Source: Nostoc sp. LEGE 06077 (lineage in GTDB: Bacteria; Cyanobacteriota; Cyanobacteriia; Cyanobacteriales; Nostocaceae). From it: a stretch of 64,000 nt of DNA. Shown in pieces: positions 33,757 to 42,910 of the stretch. Position 1 is the stretch's first letter; each line of letters opens with the position of its first letter. The position numbers and the translations under genes were made by a program. The notes below the pieces were generated by a model. It was given only the letters and a program-made list of their open reading frames with translations. It was not told the origin of the DNA and made no database searches. Location: contig NZ_JADEWI010000007.1 in NCBI RefSeq assembly GCF_015207705.1, forward strand, positions 62,001 through 126,000. Reading direction: 5' to 3'.

Positions 33757-34293
33757 CTAAGTCTGCAATGACTTCAGCCACTTATTAACAAGCGTATTGG
33801 CAGTTTGCATAGCTGTATTGAAATTTTGCTTTAATTGATGCTTACGATGCCATTTTTGAAAAGCAATTTCATAGGCTTCACCTTTGGCGTAAAAGTTATT
33901 CCAGAAATCTAGCCCAACCGTTAAGCTCCAAAACATAAGAATGTATAACGACCAAGGAAATAACAAAAGATGACCACCGCTACTCACAAAATTAATTAAT
34001 ATTAAAAAACTATTGACAATAGTAAAATTACCCAAACGTCTTTTAAATCTTGAAAGACGGTAAGTATCAAAAGCTTGACGTTGTTGAATTTCACTTTGTT
34101 GCGATCGCCAGTCTCTTTCTGCTAATTGTAAAGACTCTGGTGATATGTCTAACTCACCAGCAATTTCTAATAATAATTCGTAAGGAAATTCCTTCTCTTG
34201 GTCATCAGATTGACGGGCGATCGCCAATTGAAGAATGCGCTGGACATCTTCTTGACTATAAGAACGATGATTATTAGGTTCAAATGCTGCCAT
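33757..34293 (-). CDS. 2TM domain protein
   Basis: 178 residues. The N-terminal half is soluble and helical (YSQEDVQRILQLAIARQ, then FPYELLLEIAGELDISPESLQLAE); two membrane segments follow at about 93-112 and 115-135. The C-terminal half is basic and helical. Similar 2TM-domain proteins are widespread in cyanobacteria with no known function. Confidence 0.8.
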   Translation of the reverse strand: MAAFEPNNHRSYSQEDVQRILQLAIARQSDDQEKEFPYELLLEIAGELDISPESLQLAERDWRSQQSEIQQRQAFDTYRLSRFKRRLGNFTIVNSFLILINFVSSGGHLLLFPWSLYILMFWSLTVGLDFWNNFYAKGEAYEIAFQKWHRKHQLKQNFNTAMQTANTLVNKWLKSLQT

Positions 34294-34414
34294 AGTTCCT
34301 ATCTCTGATTTACTATTGATAAAAATAAATCGCCCGTTCTACTAACAAGCACTAATTCTACATTAACAAATCTAGAAACTGGTGGAAGTCACTTAACAGA
34401 CATTATTTGGGAAA

Positions 34415-35215
34415 CTAACTCTGTGGTAGCCTAAAGGCGTAAATATCTTGAATAACTTGTACCCAACCATCAGATACAGATTCCAGGATGCGATCGCCTT
34501 TTTCTTTGCTGGCGGTTGTCGCATCACCAATCACCCCACTTTTACTGATATCTTTTGTTGTCCAAGATACTGGTAACTGCCCTTCCCAACTAATTAAAGT
34601 ACTTTCTGGCTGTTCTGGGGGATATTCAGCAACGGCTCTTTCGAGTTTTACTTGTTCTGGTAATATTGCCAACATAATGCTAGTTTCTGCGTCTCCGGCG
34701 TGCATACCGAGTTTGGCTTCTTTGGGAGTCAGCAATTCTTTGGTAATATTCGGCGCACGCCAAGTAAACAACGGAAATACGAAAAAGTCATCATACTTAA
34801 CGTGTAAATCTCTCGCCGCCATTTGCATAATTTGCGGTTGTCCGCCGTGGGAGTTCATCAGGACGAATTTTCTAAACCCAGCCCGATAAATACTTTCACC
34901 CACTTCCATAATTATGACTGTCAGGGTTGCGGAACTGAGGGTAATGGTTCCAGGAAAATGCCAGTGTTCGTTAGATTTACCATAATAGAGAGTGGGCAAA
35001 GCATAAACAGGAATGTTTGCATCTAGCTTAGTCAAAGCTTTTCCCAAAACACCAACACCAATTGCTGCATCCACAATCAATGGTAAATGGGGGCCATGTT
35101 GTTCAATCGCCCCTACTGGTTGAATAATCACTACATTTTCTTTATTGGGCATATCTTGGATATCAGTCCAAGAAAGGTAGGGAAAGAAGCGTTCTGGGGG
35201 AATAAAGCTGTGCAT
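34415..35215 (-). CDS. Creatininase family amidohydrolase
   Basis: 266 residues. The metal-binding features of the family are present: PVGAIEQHGPHLPLIVDA (Glu and His ligands, Asp), MNSHGGQPQ and GMHAGDAETSIML (His, Glu). Members hydrolyse cyclic amides such as creatinine or formamidopyrimidines in cofactor pathways. The true substrate here is not evident from neighbours. Confidence 0.88.
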   Translation of the reverse strand: MHSFIPPERFFPYLSWTDIQDMPNKENVVIIQPVGAIEQHGPHLPLIVDAAIGVGVLGKALTKLDANIPVYALPTLYYGKSNEHWHFPGTITLSSATLTVIIMEVGESIYRAGFRKFVLMNSHGGQPQIMQMAARDLHVKYDDFFVFPLFTWRAPNITKELLTPKEAKLGMHAGDAETSIMLAILPEQVKLERAVAEYPPEQPESTLISWEGQLPVSWTTKDISKSGVIGDATTASKEKGDRILESVSDGWVQVIQDIYAFRLPQS

Positions 35216-35592
35216 TTTATCAAACAGAATTCAGTAGTCAGGAGCCAGAATTCAGTATGAATTCTGTGCGACTGGTGGATGAATAAATGGGTTTAAGACC
35301 CCCACTAAATTGAAGATTTAGTGGTCTTCTCCCAAAGGGAGACGCACTTGCGTTCAATCAGTGGTGGGTCTGAATCCCCTACTGATTGTATTCTGACTCC
35401 TGAATTCTGACTGCTGAATTCTTCAAAGCAAAGTGCCAGTGTTTTCAAAGCTTTGAGTAGTCAATCATATCCTAAACTGGCTTGATGATTGCTAAAATTT
35501 TGAGTCTTGTGAAGACTCTCTTATACATCAGGATATTACCAGAAGTAGGGACGCATAATAGCCAAAGAACAAGTAACAACAAGGAAAATTCA
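35216..35592. repeat. Intergenic palindromic element (GAATTCAG/CTGAATTC)
   Basis: From about 35226 to 35425, copies of CAGAATTCAGTAGTCAGGAG face CTCCTGAATTCTGACTGCTG in inverted orientation. Between them, AAGACCCCCACTAAAT...ATTTAGTGGTCTT forms a second palindrome and CAATCAGT...ACTGATTG a third. It resembles the dispersed GAATTCTGA-type repeats of Nostocales. The remaining bases hold the promoter of the ROK kinase gene. Confidence 0.6.
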
Positions 35593-36300
35593 ATGGTTGA
35601 TGAGAATGGCTCAATTCGCACTTTATCAGTTGATATCGGTGGTAGCGGTGTGAAAGCGATGGTTTTGGATATTACTGGAACTCCCCTCACAGAAAGGGCG
35701 CGGGTAGATACACCATCCCCAGCAAAACCGGAAGTGGTAATTAATGCGATCGCAGTTTTAGCCGCCGCCCAAGGTGATTTTCATCGCGTTTCTGTGGGTT
35801 TTCCTGGTGTGGTGCGCTGCGGAGTCACAGAAACAGCGGTAAATTTACATTCTGATTGGGTTGGCTTTGACTTAGCCTCAGTATTATCCCAACGTTTAAA
35901 TAAGCCAGTACGGGTAATTAATGATGCAGATATGCAAGGCTTAGGTGCGATCGCTGGGAAAGGTGTAGAGTTAGTCATTACCTTGGGAACTGGCTTTGGT
36001 TCAGCTTTATTTGTTGATGGGAAACTTGTCCCGAATATGGAAATGGGACACCATCAGTTCCGCAAAAAACAAACTTACGAAGAACAATTAGGACGCGCGG
36101 CTTTACAAAAACACGGCGAGAAAAAATGGAACAGACGCTTAGAAAAAGCGATCGCGTCTTTGCAGCATTTGTTTAATTATGATTATCTTTATATCGGTGG
36201 TGGCGAAGCTGTGAAAATAAATTTACAACTACCCCTGAATGTCAAACTTGTTTCAAATGTGACAGGTTTGTTAGGTGGAATTGCTTTATGGCGTGATTAG
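35593..36300 (+). CDS. ppgK: ROK-family kinase, probably polyphosphate glucokinase
   Basis: 235 residues from the ATG at 35593, which has AAGGAAA upstream; the longer frame from 35482 is not supported. SVDIGGSGVKAMVLD is the phosphate loop, NDADMQGLGA carries the catalytic Asp, and TLGTGFGSALF binds the phosphoryl group. The zinc-binding CxCGxxGC motif of typical ROK proteins is absent, as in polyphosphate glucokinases, which phosphorylate glucose with polyphosphate or ATP. Confidence 0.82.
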   Translation: MVDENGSIRTLSVDIGGSGVKAMVLDITGTPLTERARVDTPSPAKPEVVINAIAVLAAAQGDFHRVSVGFPGVVRCGVTETAVNLHSDWVGFDLASVLSQRLNKPVRVINDADMQGLGAIAGKGVELVITLGTGFGSALFVDGKLVPNMEMGHHQFRKKQTYEEQLGRAALQKHGEKKWNRRLEKAIASLQHLFNYDYLYIGGGEAVKINLQLPLNVKLVSNVTGLLGGIALWRD

Positions 36301-36371
36301 GAATTGTCAGAAGTCAGAATTAATTTAACCTGAGTTAGACAGACTCAAATAACCCCTTCCCTAACGGTAGA

Positions 36372-36400
36372 GGCAAACGGCCGTTTGCCCCTACTTTTTT
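36372..36400 (+). terminator. Terminator-like GGCAAACGG hairpin after ppgK
   Basis: GGCAAACGGCCGTTTGCC palindrome followed by CCTACTTTTTT. The same stem (GGGGCAAACGGC...) occurs at 50310-50334, so it is also a dispersed repeat. Confidence 0.65.
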
Positions 36401-36422
36401 ATTGATGCCGACTTATTATTTA

Positions 36423-36815
36423 TTACACAGTCTGTGTAGAAGCCGCTTTTGCGTCTGCGGTTGATTTTAACCGGGTAATGATGGCTTTACGAATGCGATC
36501 GCTTTTGCGTACTCCGCCTGTCATTTCATATTCTCGGCTGTCTTTGCCATACCTCAACACCACACCACTAACCAAGCGTTCGGAAGTTTCACGAATAGTC
36601 TTTTCCAGGGTTTCTATGTTTGCTTTTGCTGTGTCAAGGGCAGTTAGCATCATATTATACTGGTCAAGCTCCTGGCGGAGTTGTTCTGTTAACTCAGTTA
36701 AATGGTTTAAACTGACGGAATCACCAAAGTCAAGGCTGGAATCAATTGATTTAAATCCGATTAATCTCTGTTCTGCTTTGTCTAGTACCGGAGAGCTTCT
36801 TTGTTTGCGTGGCAT
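36423..36815 (-). CDS. Coiled-coil hypothetical protein
   Basis: 130 residues from the ATG at 36815 (MPRKQRSS); an in-frame ATG 45 bases upstream is possible but weaker. A basic start is followed by LNHLTELTEQLRQELDQYNMML...IETLEKTIRE (about 45-90), a clear coiled coil. The middle GVVLRYGKDSREYEMTGGVRKSDR looks conserved. I do not recognise a function; such proteins recur in filamentous cyanobacteria. Confidence 0.65.
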   Translation of the reverse strand: MPRKQRSSPVLDKAEQRLIGFKSIDSSLDFGDSVSLNHLTELTEQLRQELDQYNMMLTALDTAKANIETLEKTIRETSERLVSGVVLRYGKDSREYEMTGGVRKSDRIRKAIITRLKSTADAKAASTQTV

Positions 36816-36972
36816 CAATAAATACCTTTTACGAAACTTTATCTTTCTAGGGTGTCTCAATAAGGCAATTTATTAGTTCAGTAAAACTTACAAAATAAGA
36901 TGTTTTTTATAATAAGGTTGGATGACTATTTCAGTAGTTTTACGACAAAAGATAATAAATCGTTGAGAACAG

Positions 36973-37140
36973 ATTTGTGTTGTGAATGAATCAACTTGTG
37001 TTTTGAACGAATGGATTTGTGTTTTGAACAAATAGACTTGTGTTTTGAACGAATGGACTTGTGTTTTGAACAAATAGACTTGTGTTTTGAACAAATAGAC
37101 TTGTGTTTTGAACGAATAGACTTGTGTTTTGAACTAATAA
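36973..37140. repeat. Minisatellite: eight tandem 21-bp units
   Basis: Units of the form ACTTGTGTTTTGAACGAATGG, varying mainly at the end (GAATGG/AAATAG). Because the unit is 21 bases, every frame on the minus strand stays open, creating apparent KHKSI or VQNTS repeat proteins; none has a convincing start. It sits 41 bases from the first 204-bp element. Confidence 0.9.
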
Positions 37141-37180
37141 TGTTTGCAACAGATACACCACTTGTGCGATCGCACATCTT

Positions 37181-37384
37181 CTACGATGTACCCACAAGTC
37201 GAAAATAGGCAGTATGAAACGTATCCTGCCTGGAACTAAAGTTCCAGGCTGATAGCAAAAGTCCACTGAAGTAGACTGGAATCAATTTTTTTGAGTCATC
37301 TTCAGATGACTTGCGCTATAAGCCTCGGAATAAATTCCGAGGCGGGACAGATGCACTCAACCCAGATTTGCGTGTACACCGTAG
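37181..37384. mobile_element. 204-bp palindromic element, copy A
   Basis: Ends CTACGATGTACCCACAAGTC and GATTTGCGTGTACACCGTAG are imperfect inverted repeats. Inside are three perfect or near-perfect hairpins: CCTGGAACT/AGTTCCAGG, AGTCATCT/AGATGACT, and CCTCGGAAT/ATTCCGAGG, plus AGTCCACT/AGTAGACT. Copies B and C have exactly the same length and order. No ORF inside, so it would move only with help. Confidence 0.8.
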
Positions 37385-37408
37385 CTTTGCAAAGAGTGGC
37401 TTGTGATA

Positions 37409-37648
37409 TTATTGCTCCTCAGAACGGCGATGTATGGGTAACACGCTCTTTTGCTGTTTTTCTTGCAAACTGCTGGCTTGTTTCAAGACTGGAATACACT
37501 GATTAATCATCCACATTAAAACCTCGATTGATGAGTCTCCTTGCTGAAGGCGGTTTTCGGCATTTATGCCAATTAATATTGTTTGCAGAATTAGCAAGAA
37601 AGTAATAGCTTTTTGACTTGCACTTTGACCAGATTTTTTAGCTGACAT
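37409..37648 (-). CDS. Small single-TM hypothetical protein divergent from the NACHT gene
   Basis: 79 residues from the ATG at 37648, with AAGG at suitable spacing. A basic start (MSAKKSGQSASQ), one hydrophobic helix (AITFLLILQTILIGI, about 14-28) and a polar C-terminal part. It lies between the 204-bp element and the NACHT-HEAT gene, facing away from it. Reality as a gene is uncertain; if real it could be a membrane partner. Confidence 0.4.
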   Translation of the reverse strand: MSAKKSGQSASQKAITFLLILQTILIGINAENRLQQGDSSIEVLMWMINQCIPVLKQASSLQEKQQKSVLPIHRRSEEQ

Positions 37649-37804
37649 CTGAATTAACCTTGTTTTTGGGTTTACAAGGTCAATTATTTTTTTGGGTATT
37701 TCCCCAGACACATCCCCCACGCAACGTCTATAATGCTTGTATCGTCAGGTTTTGCGGCTTGGGGAAGCTTGTTTGTTTGGGTAATTTAAAATTATTTCAG
37801 ACTG

Positions 37805-40800
37805 ATGTCAAGAAATATTCGGGGAGATGAATCAGTTTTAGAGAATGTACTCAGTCTGGTAGAAGCATTGTTGCAACTGTCGGAAGAACAAGACTGTGAA
37901 TCAAAACTTCCACTTTGCGTTGTCTGGAATGCTGATAAGCTGCAAATTACCGGATATGGAATCAAAAAGACAACAGGAAATAGAACTAAAACAACAGAAG
38001 TTGGTACAAAGAAGGAATATTTACTCCAACAGATTCAAGATGCTGGCAAAACTTTAAAACTTCCCCCGCAAAAAGCAGAATCTAACATTTCTCAGAACAA
38101 AAGAGAATTAGACGAGCTTCAAACTGCACTTGACTGGTTGAAAAATTTGGGAGTGCGAGAAGACCAAAAATCTACAAAGAGTCAAGGTTATTGGAAATTT
38201 ACCCTGACGCTAAAACATCAGACAGCGACGATAAAAGAGAATCTGGAGGTGGTTAAGCAGAAGTGGAAGGAACACCAAAAGACGAATTTAAAAGAAACAT
38301 TCCAGGAACAAACAACAGATAATAGCTTTCATTGGCAAGAAAAATGCGGCGCTATGCTCCAAAAGCACAAGCGTCTCACCACAAACGAATTGCTGTTTGC
38401 TGATGATGAGATGAAATTTGAGCTAGAGGAAATTCATGTCCCTTTAGCATTGGTAGAGCGTACTAAACCGAAGAAGTGCAGCGAGGATATTTCCGCAGAA
38501 CAAGGTTCACGGCTTTACGAACCGAGTTATGAGGAAAAGCAGCGATTTGAACATCAGGTTTTTTTAGAGCAAATTATCCGTGACGGTGTTGGTAAAACTC
38601 AAGGACACCGTATTGCATTAATTGGAGAACCGGGTGCGGGAAAAACTACTCAGTTGCAAACTATAGCTTTTTGGATATTAAACAACAATCTGGGTTTACC
38701 AATTTGGATTTCTTTGGCAGACTTGCAAGGAAAGAGTGTAGAAAATTATCTGTTGCAAGATTGGCTGAAGAATGCTTTAGAAGTGGTGCGTGTAAAAGAA
38801 GAACAGGAAAACGCTTTTGCAGATTTATTTAAGAATAATTCTGTGTGGTTGTTGTTGGATGCAGCAGATGAAATGTCTTCACTCCAACCATTAACTGAGA
38901 TTTCCCAGCAGTTGACGGGATGGGTGAAAAATGCGCGGGTTGTGCTGACTTGTCGGGTGAATGTTTGGGAAGCAAATGCCAACGCTTTAGAAAATTTTGA
39001 GACTTATCAGTTACTCAATTTTGAATATCCGCAACAAGTACAAGAGTTTATTGGGCGTTGGTTTCACAACAAGGATGCAAATAAAGGCGAAAAATTATGG
39101 CAGGAATTAGATAAAACTGAACGTCAGCGCATCCAAGATTTAGTTAAAAATCCTTTGCGGTTAGCGCTGTTGTGTAGCACTTGGCAAGATTCGGATAAAG
39201 GTTTACCGGAAACTAAAGCCGGACTTTATCAGCAGTTTGTGGAAGAGGTTTACAAGTGGAAAGAAAACCGCTTCCCTACCACCGAACAGCAGCAAGAAGA
39301 ATTAAACGCTGCGTTGGGACGTTTGGCAAAACGGGCAATCGATCAAGAAACCTCACGGTTTAGGCTACGACATAAGTTGGTGCGTGAGGAATTAGGTGAT
39401 GCAAAACAGCAAGATTCTTTATTTTGGTTAGCGTTAAAGTTGGGATGGCTAAATGAAGTTGGAGTGGCTGCGGAATCAGCAACGAAAGAGAAAGTTTACG
39501 CTTTCTACCATCCCACATTTGAGGAATATTTTGCAGCGTTGGCGGTTGAGAATTGGCACGAGTTTCTGAATCATGTTCCCGACAACCCTGCGTTAGGCGT
39601 TTATCGCATTTTTGCCCCGCAGTGGAAAGAGGTGATTTTGCTGTGGTTGGGAGGTGAGGATGTGGAGAAGGAAGAGTTTATTCAAGCGTTGGTGGAATTT
39701 AATGATGGGTGCGGAGAATGCAGAGCAATTGATAGAGTCAGAAGGGGATTTTACGAGTTTCGCGCTTATTTTCTCGCTGCTGCGGGGGTTGATGAGTGGA
39801 AAAATTCTTGCAACGCAGATGCTATTGTGGCGGAAATCGTTAAATGGGGCTTTGGCGAGTTTAAGGTTGAACAAAACAAGTGGGTAAAATTTCCCACATC
39901 AATCGCAGAGGGAGCAAGGACAGCACTACCTCAGACAAATCACATAAAAGCGATTGATGCTTTGGTAGAGTTAATCAACAAACCACAACTGGATGATTCT
40001 ACCCGATGGCTAGCGGCAGAAAGCTTAGGGCAAATTGGCTCTGGCAACCAAAAAGCGATTGATGCTTTGGTAGAGTTAATCAACAAACCACAACTGCGTG
40101 ATTTTACCCGAAGGCAAGCGGCAGAAAGCTTAGGGCAAATTGGCTTTGGCAACCAAAAAGCAATTGATGCGTTAGTGGAGTTAATCAGCAATCCACAACT
40201 AGATAATAATACCCGAAATGAAGCGATAGAAAGCTTAGAGGAAATTGGCTATGGTAACCAAAAAGCAATTGATGCTTTGGTAGAGTTAATCGGTAAACCA
40301 CAACTGGATGATTCTACCCGAAGGGTAGTGGCATCTAGCTTAGGGAAAATTGACTCTGGCAACCAAAAAGCAATTGATGCGTTAGTGGAGTTAATCGACA
40401 AACCACAACTGGATAATTATAGCAAATGGCTAGCGGCCTATAACTATCGATGGCTAGCAGCCTATAAATCTCGATGGCTAGCGGCAGAAAGCTTAGGGGA
40501 AATTGGCTCTAGCAACCAGAAAGTGATTGATGCTTTGGTAGAGTTAATCAACAAACCACAGTTGGATGATTATACCCGAAGGGTAGTGGCATCTAGGTTA
40601 GGGAAAATTGACTTTGTTAAACAAAAAGCGATTGATGCTTTGGTAGAGTTAATCAACAAACCACAATTGGATAATTTTACCCTAAGGGAAGCTGCATCTA
40701 GCTTAGGGGAAATTGGCTCTAGCAACCAGAAAGCGATTGATGCTTTGGTAGAGTTAATCAGCAAACCACAGTTGGATGATTATACCCAAAGGGTAGTGGC

Positions 40801-41422
40801 ATCTAGGTTAGGGAAAATTGACTCTGTTAAACAAAAAGCGATTGATGTTTTGGTAGAGTTAATCAACAAACCACAGTTGGATGATTTTACCCGATCGCAA
40901 GCGGCATCTATCTTAGGGGAAATTGGCTCTGGCAACCAAAAAGCGATTGATATTTTCGTGGACTTAATTGGCAATTCACAACTGAATGATACCCGAACGC
41001 AAGCGATAAAAAGCTTAGAGAAAATTGGCTCTGGCAACCAAAAAGTGATTACTGCATTGGTGGAGTTAATCGCCAAACCACAATTGGATAATTTTACCCG
41101 AAAAGTGGCAGAAAGCTTAGGTAAAATTGACTCTGGTAACCAAAAAGCGATCGCTGCTTTGGTGGAGTTAATTGGCAAACCACAACTGGATTATCCTACC
41201 CGAGAGCTAGTGGCATATAGCTTAGAGAAAATTATCTTAGAGGAACAGATGCCGAGTGTTGTCACCATGTTGAAGGATTACTTATCACCTGAAACTTACA
41301 AAAATGACTTTAAGCGATTTGATAATTGCTACCGAGTTATCTGGAAGTGTGCCCAAAGTATGCCCTATCCAGATTTTTATCAAGCTTGGCATCAACAAGA
41401 GAAAGTGAAAGATGGAGAGTAG
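37805..41422 (+). CDS. NACHT ATPase with HEAT-like repeat array (NLR-type immune candidate)
   Basis: 1205 residues. The N-terminal region (about 1-165) is helical and charged; its GYWKFTLTLK...NLEVVKQKWKEH stretch is a winged-helix-like segment common ahead of cyanobacterial NACHT domains. The NACHT domain has Walker A GEPGAGKTT (274-282) and Walker B LLLDAADE (about 349-356; DAADE where LDGLDE is usual), and CRVNVW as sensor. After a helical winged region, residues 715-1148 hold 12 copies of a 35-residue HEAT-like unit (KAIDALVELINKPQLDD...). Bacterial NACHT proteins are known antiphage STAND ATPases, with the repeats sensing the trigger and the N terminus acting as effector. What it senses is unknown. 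The gene is flanked by 204-bp elements. Confidence 0.85.
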   Translation: MSRNIRGDESVLENVLSLVEALLQLSEEQDCESKLPLCVVWNADKLQITGYGIKKTTGNRTKTTEVGTKKEYLLQQIQDAGKTLKLPPQKAESNISQNKRELDELQTALDWLKNLGVREDQKSTKSQGYWKFTLTLKHQTATIKENLEVVKQKWKEHQKTNLKETFQEQTTDNSFHWQEKCGAMLQKHKRLTTNELLFADDEMKFELEEIHVPLALVERTKPKKCSEDISAEQGSRLYEPSYEEKQRFEHQVFLEQIIRDGVGKTQGHRIALIGEPGAGKTTQLQTIAFWILNNNLGLPIWISLADLQGKSVENYLLQDWLKNALEVVRVKEEQENAFADLFKNNSVWLLLDAADEMSSLQPLTEISQQLTGWVKNARVVLTCRVNVWEANANALENFETYQLLNFEYPQQVQEFIGRWFHNKDANKGEKLWQELDKTERQRIQDLVKNPLRLALLCSTWQDSDKGLPETKAGLYQQFVEEVYKWKENRFPTTEQQQEELNAALGRLAKRAIDQETSRFRLRHKLVREELGDAKQQDSLFWLALKLGWLNEVGVAAESATKEKVYAFYHPTFEEYFAALAVENWHEFLNHVPDNPALGVYRIFAPQWKEVILLWLGGEDVEKEEFIQALVEFNDGCGECRAIDRVRRGFYEFRAYFLAAAGVDEWKNSCNADAIVAEIVKWGFGEFKVEQNKWVKFPTSIAEGARTALPQTNHIKAIDALVELINKPQLDDSTRWLAAESLGQIGSGNQKAIDALVELINKPQLRDFTRRQAAESLGQIGFGNQKAIDALVELISNPQLDNNTRNEAIESLEEIGYGNQKAIDALVELIGKPQLDDSTRRVVASSLGKIDSGNQKAIDALVELIDKPQLDNYSKWLAAYNYRWLAAYKSRWLAAESLGEIGSSNQKVIDALVELINKPQLDDYTRRVVASRLGKIDFVKQKAIDALVELINKPQLDNFTLREAASSLGEIGSSNQKAIDALVELISKPQLDDYTQRVVASRLGKIDSVKQKAIDVLVELINKPQLDDFTRSQAASILGEIGSGNQKAIDIFVDLIGNSQLNDTRTQAIKSLEKIGSGNQKVITALVELIAKPQLDNFTRKVAESLGKIDSGNQKAIAALVELIGKPQLDYPTRELVAYSLEKIILEEQMPSVVTMLKDYLSPETYKNDFKRFDNCYRVIWKCAQSMPYPDFYQAWHQQEKVKDGE
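39947..41248 (+). repeat. Array of 12 HEAT-like units in the NACHT gene
   Basis: Units of 105 bp (35 codons) starting AAAGCGATTGATGC; copies 10 and 11 are 34 codons and copy 5 is 51. Units 6-7 and 8-9 resemble each other as pairs (VVASRLGKID then AAS-LGEIG), indicating duplication of a two-unit block. In copy 5 three 24-bp units beginning TGGCTAGC (40427, 40451, 40475) add 16 residues in frame. Confidence 0.9.
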
Positions 41423-41443
41423 GAAAGAAAAACCTAACCCCCA

Positions 41444-41466
41444 ACCCCTTCCCTACAAGGGAAGGG
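41444..41466. repeat. C/G-rich palindrome downstream of the NACHT gene
   Basis: CCCCTTCCCT-ACA-AGGGAAGGGG, the same family as those flanking the DUF559 gene at 24285 and 24811. Confidence 0.75.
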
Positions 41467-41497
41467 GAGTAAGACTCAAAGCCTCTCTCCTACAAAG

Positions 41498-41701
41498 CTA
41501 TGATGTACACACAAGTCAAAAATTTTCGTGTTCAACCACATCCCGCCTAGAACTAAAGTTCCAGGCTGATAGCAAAAGTCTACTGAAGTAGACTGGAATT
41601 AATTTTTTTGAGTCATCTTTAGATGACTTGTGCTATGAGACTCGGAATTCATTCCGAGGCGGGACAGATGCACTCAACCCATATTTGTGTGTACACCGTA
41701 G
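41498..41701. mobile_element. 204-bp palindromic element, copy B
   Basis: Same ends, hairpin order and exact length as copy A (37181-37384) and copy C. Flanked by TCCTACAAAG on the left. Together with about 43 bases of left flank it is tandemly duplicated as copy C. Confidence 0.8.
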
Positions 41702-41744
41702 ATAAGGGAAGGGTAGTAAGACTCAAAGCCTTTCTCCTTGTAGG

Positions 41745-41948
41745 CTGCGGCGTACACACAAGTCAAAAATTTTCGTGTTCAACCACATCCAGCCTAGAAC
41801 TAAAGTTCCAGGCTGATAGCAAAAATCTACTGAAGTAGACTGGAATCAATTTTTTTGAGTCATCTTCAGATGACTTGCGCTATGAGACTCGGAATTCATT
41901 CCGAGGCGGGACAGATGCACTCAACGAAAATTTGTGTGTACACCGTAG
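41745..41948. mobile_element. 204-bp palindromic element, copy C
   Basis: Same length and hairpins as copies A and B. The joint between B and C repeats the GGGAAGGG-AGTAAGACTCAAAGCC flank seen left of B, so B-C arose by tandem duplication of about 247 bp. On its right, CTTTGTAGGAGA is the inverse of TCTCCTACAAAG left of B. Confidence 0.8.
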
Positions 41949-42002
41949 CTTTGTAGGAGAAAGGTCAAAATGTACTGTATCCAACCAAGAATTGCTATAT
42001 TA

Positions 42003-42860
42003 TTACCCATGCGCTCGATAAACTGGACTGATTTGACGATAAGTATTAAGTAAAGTCAGAAATTGATCAAAATCAAAACTTATCGGGTCAACTTTTTGAC
42101 CAGAACGATCAACTTGTTGATGGGTAGTGATGCGATCTTCAGGAATTTGACTTTGAGCAATTAACCAAGCTAGAGAATGATATTGTTCTGGAGTATAGCC
42201 GCTATGAGCTTGGATGTAATTATTACCTCGGCCATCGAGTGGTGTTTCTAAAGAAACGTGATAGGCAAAATTATTGACAGATGGCGATAAATTAGGATTA
42301 GTTTGGACAGTTTCAACGCCATTAAAACTTTCAAATACTGAATTTGCCGCCCCAAAAGCTCGTTTTTCTGGTGGTACTAAATAAACAACCGTACCATCTA
42401 ATTTAATTAATGTATGATAACTTGCCTGGACACTTTCATCTTCATGGGGTGTCTGAAAGAAATTAATTGCACTATCGGCAGAATAACCAGTTTCATGTAA
42501 GACAATAATTGGTTGATTGGTGAGTTTTACACCATTAACGTCTTGAGTATAGCGATCGCCGTAATTAGTTGGATCTACCGCAGCGATTTGATATCTCGGC
42601 TGATATCTCGCAAAAGCTTCTGTAGTTCTATATCTGCCAGCATTTTGCTGAGACTTGACTGAAGACTTAGCTGGTTGATTTTTTGATAATTGTAATTGTG
42701 CCTGGGGATATTCACTCCAATTGGTAGTAATCTCTTGATTTGATGGCGTGATGGAATGCGTTTTTAGTTGATTAATTTTGCCAATCAAGAGTGCCACACT
42801 CAAAGCCGTGAACATTAGAGAAATTAATAGCACCCTGGTTGCCCAGTCTCTAAAACTCAT
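42003..42860 (-). CDS. N-acetylmuramoyl-L-alanine amidase (Amidase_2/PGRP type)
   Basis: 285 residues. An N-terminal membrane segment (about 9-27, VLLISLMFTALSVALLIG) anchors or exports it. The catalytic domain (about 115-275) has zinc ligands in IVLHETG and YHVSLET and a third His plus Asp region in TTHQQVD. It cuts the bond between MurNAc and the stem peptide in peptidoglycan turnover. It stands alone after the repeat region. Confidence 0.88.
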   Translation of the reverse strand: MSFRDWATRVLLISLMFTALSVALLIGKINQLKTHSITPSNQEITTNWSEYPQAQLQLSKNQPAKSSVKSQQNAGRYRTTEAFARYQPRYQIAAVDPTNYGDRYTQDVNGVKLTNQPIIVLHETGYSADSAINFFQTPHEDESVQASYHTLIKLDGTVVYLVPPEKRAFGAANSVFESFNGVETVQTNPNLSPSVNNFAYHVSLETPLDGRGNNYIQAHSGYTPEQYHSLAWLIAQSQIPEDRITTHQQVDRSGQKVDPISFDFDQFLTLLNTYRQISPVYRAHG

Positions 42861-42910
42861 GTTTGCAGATTTCAGAATACAGCTAGAAATAATCTTAATC
42901 GAAACGAGAG

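Noticed and set aside
36973-37140. CRISPR array
   Set aside because: Units are contiguous 21-mers with no spacers of constant length and no cas genes.
36888-37266. Several overlapping minus-strand and plus-strand frames with heptapeptide repeats (KHKSI, VQNTS, CFEQID)
   Set aside because: They arise because a 21-bp repeat keeps every frame without a stop open; none has a good start or a non-repeat domain.
39940-41178. Minus-strand frames across the HEAT array (LINSTKASIAFW repeats)
   Set aside because: They are antisense shadows of the 105-bp repeats; the plus-strand frame is a continuous domain protein.
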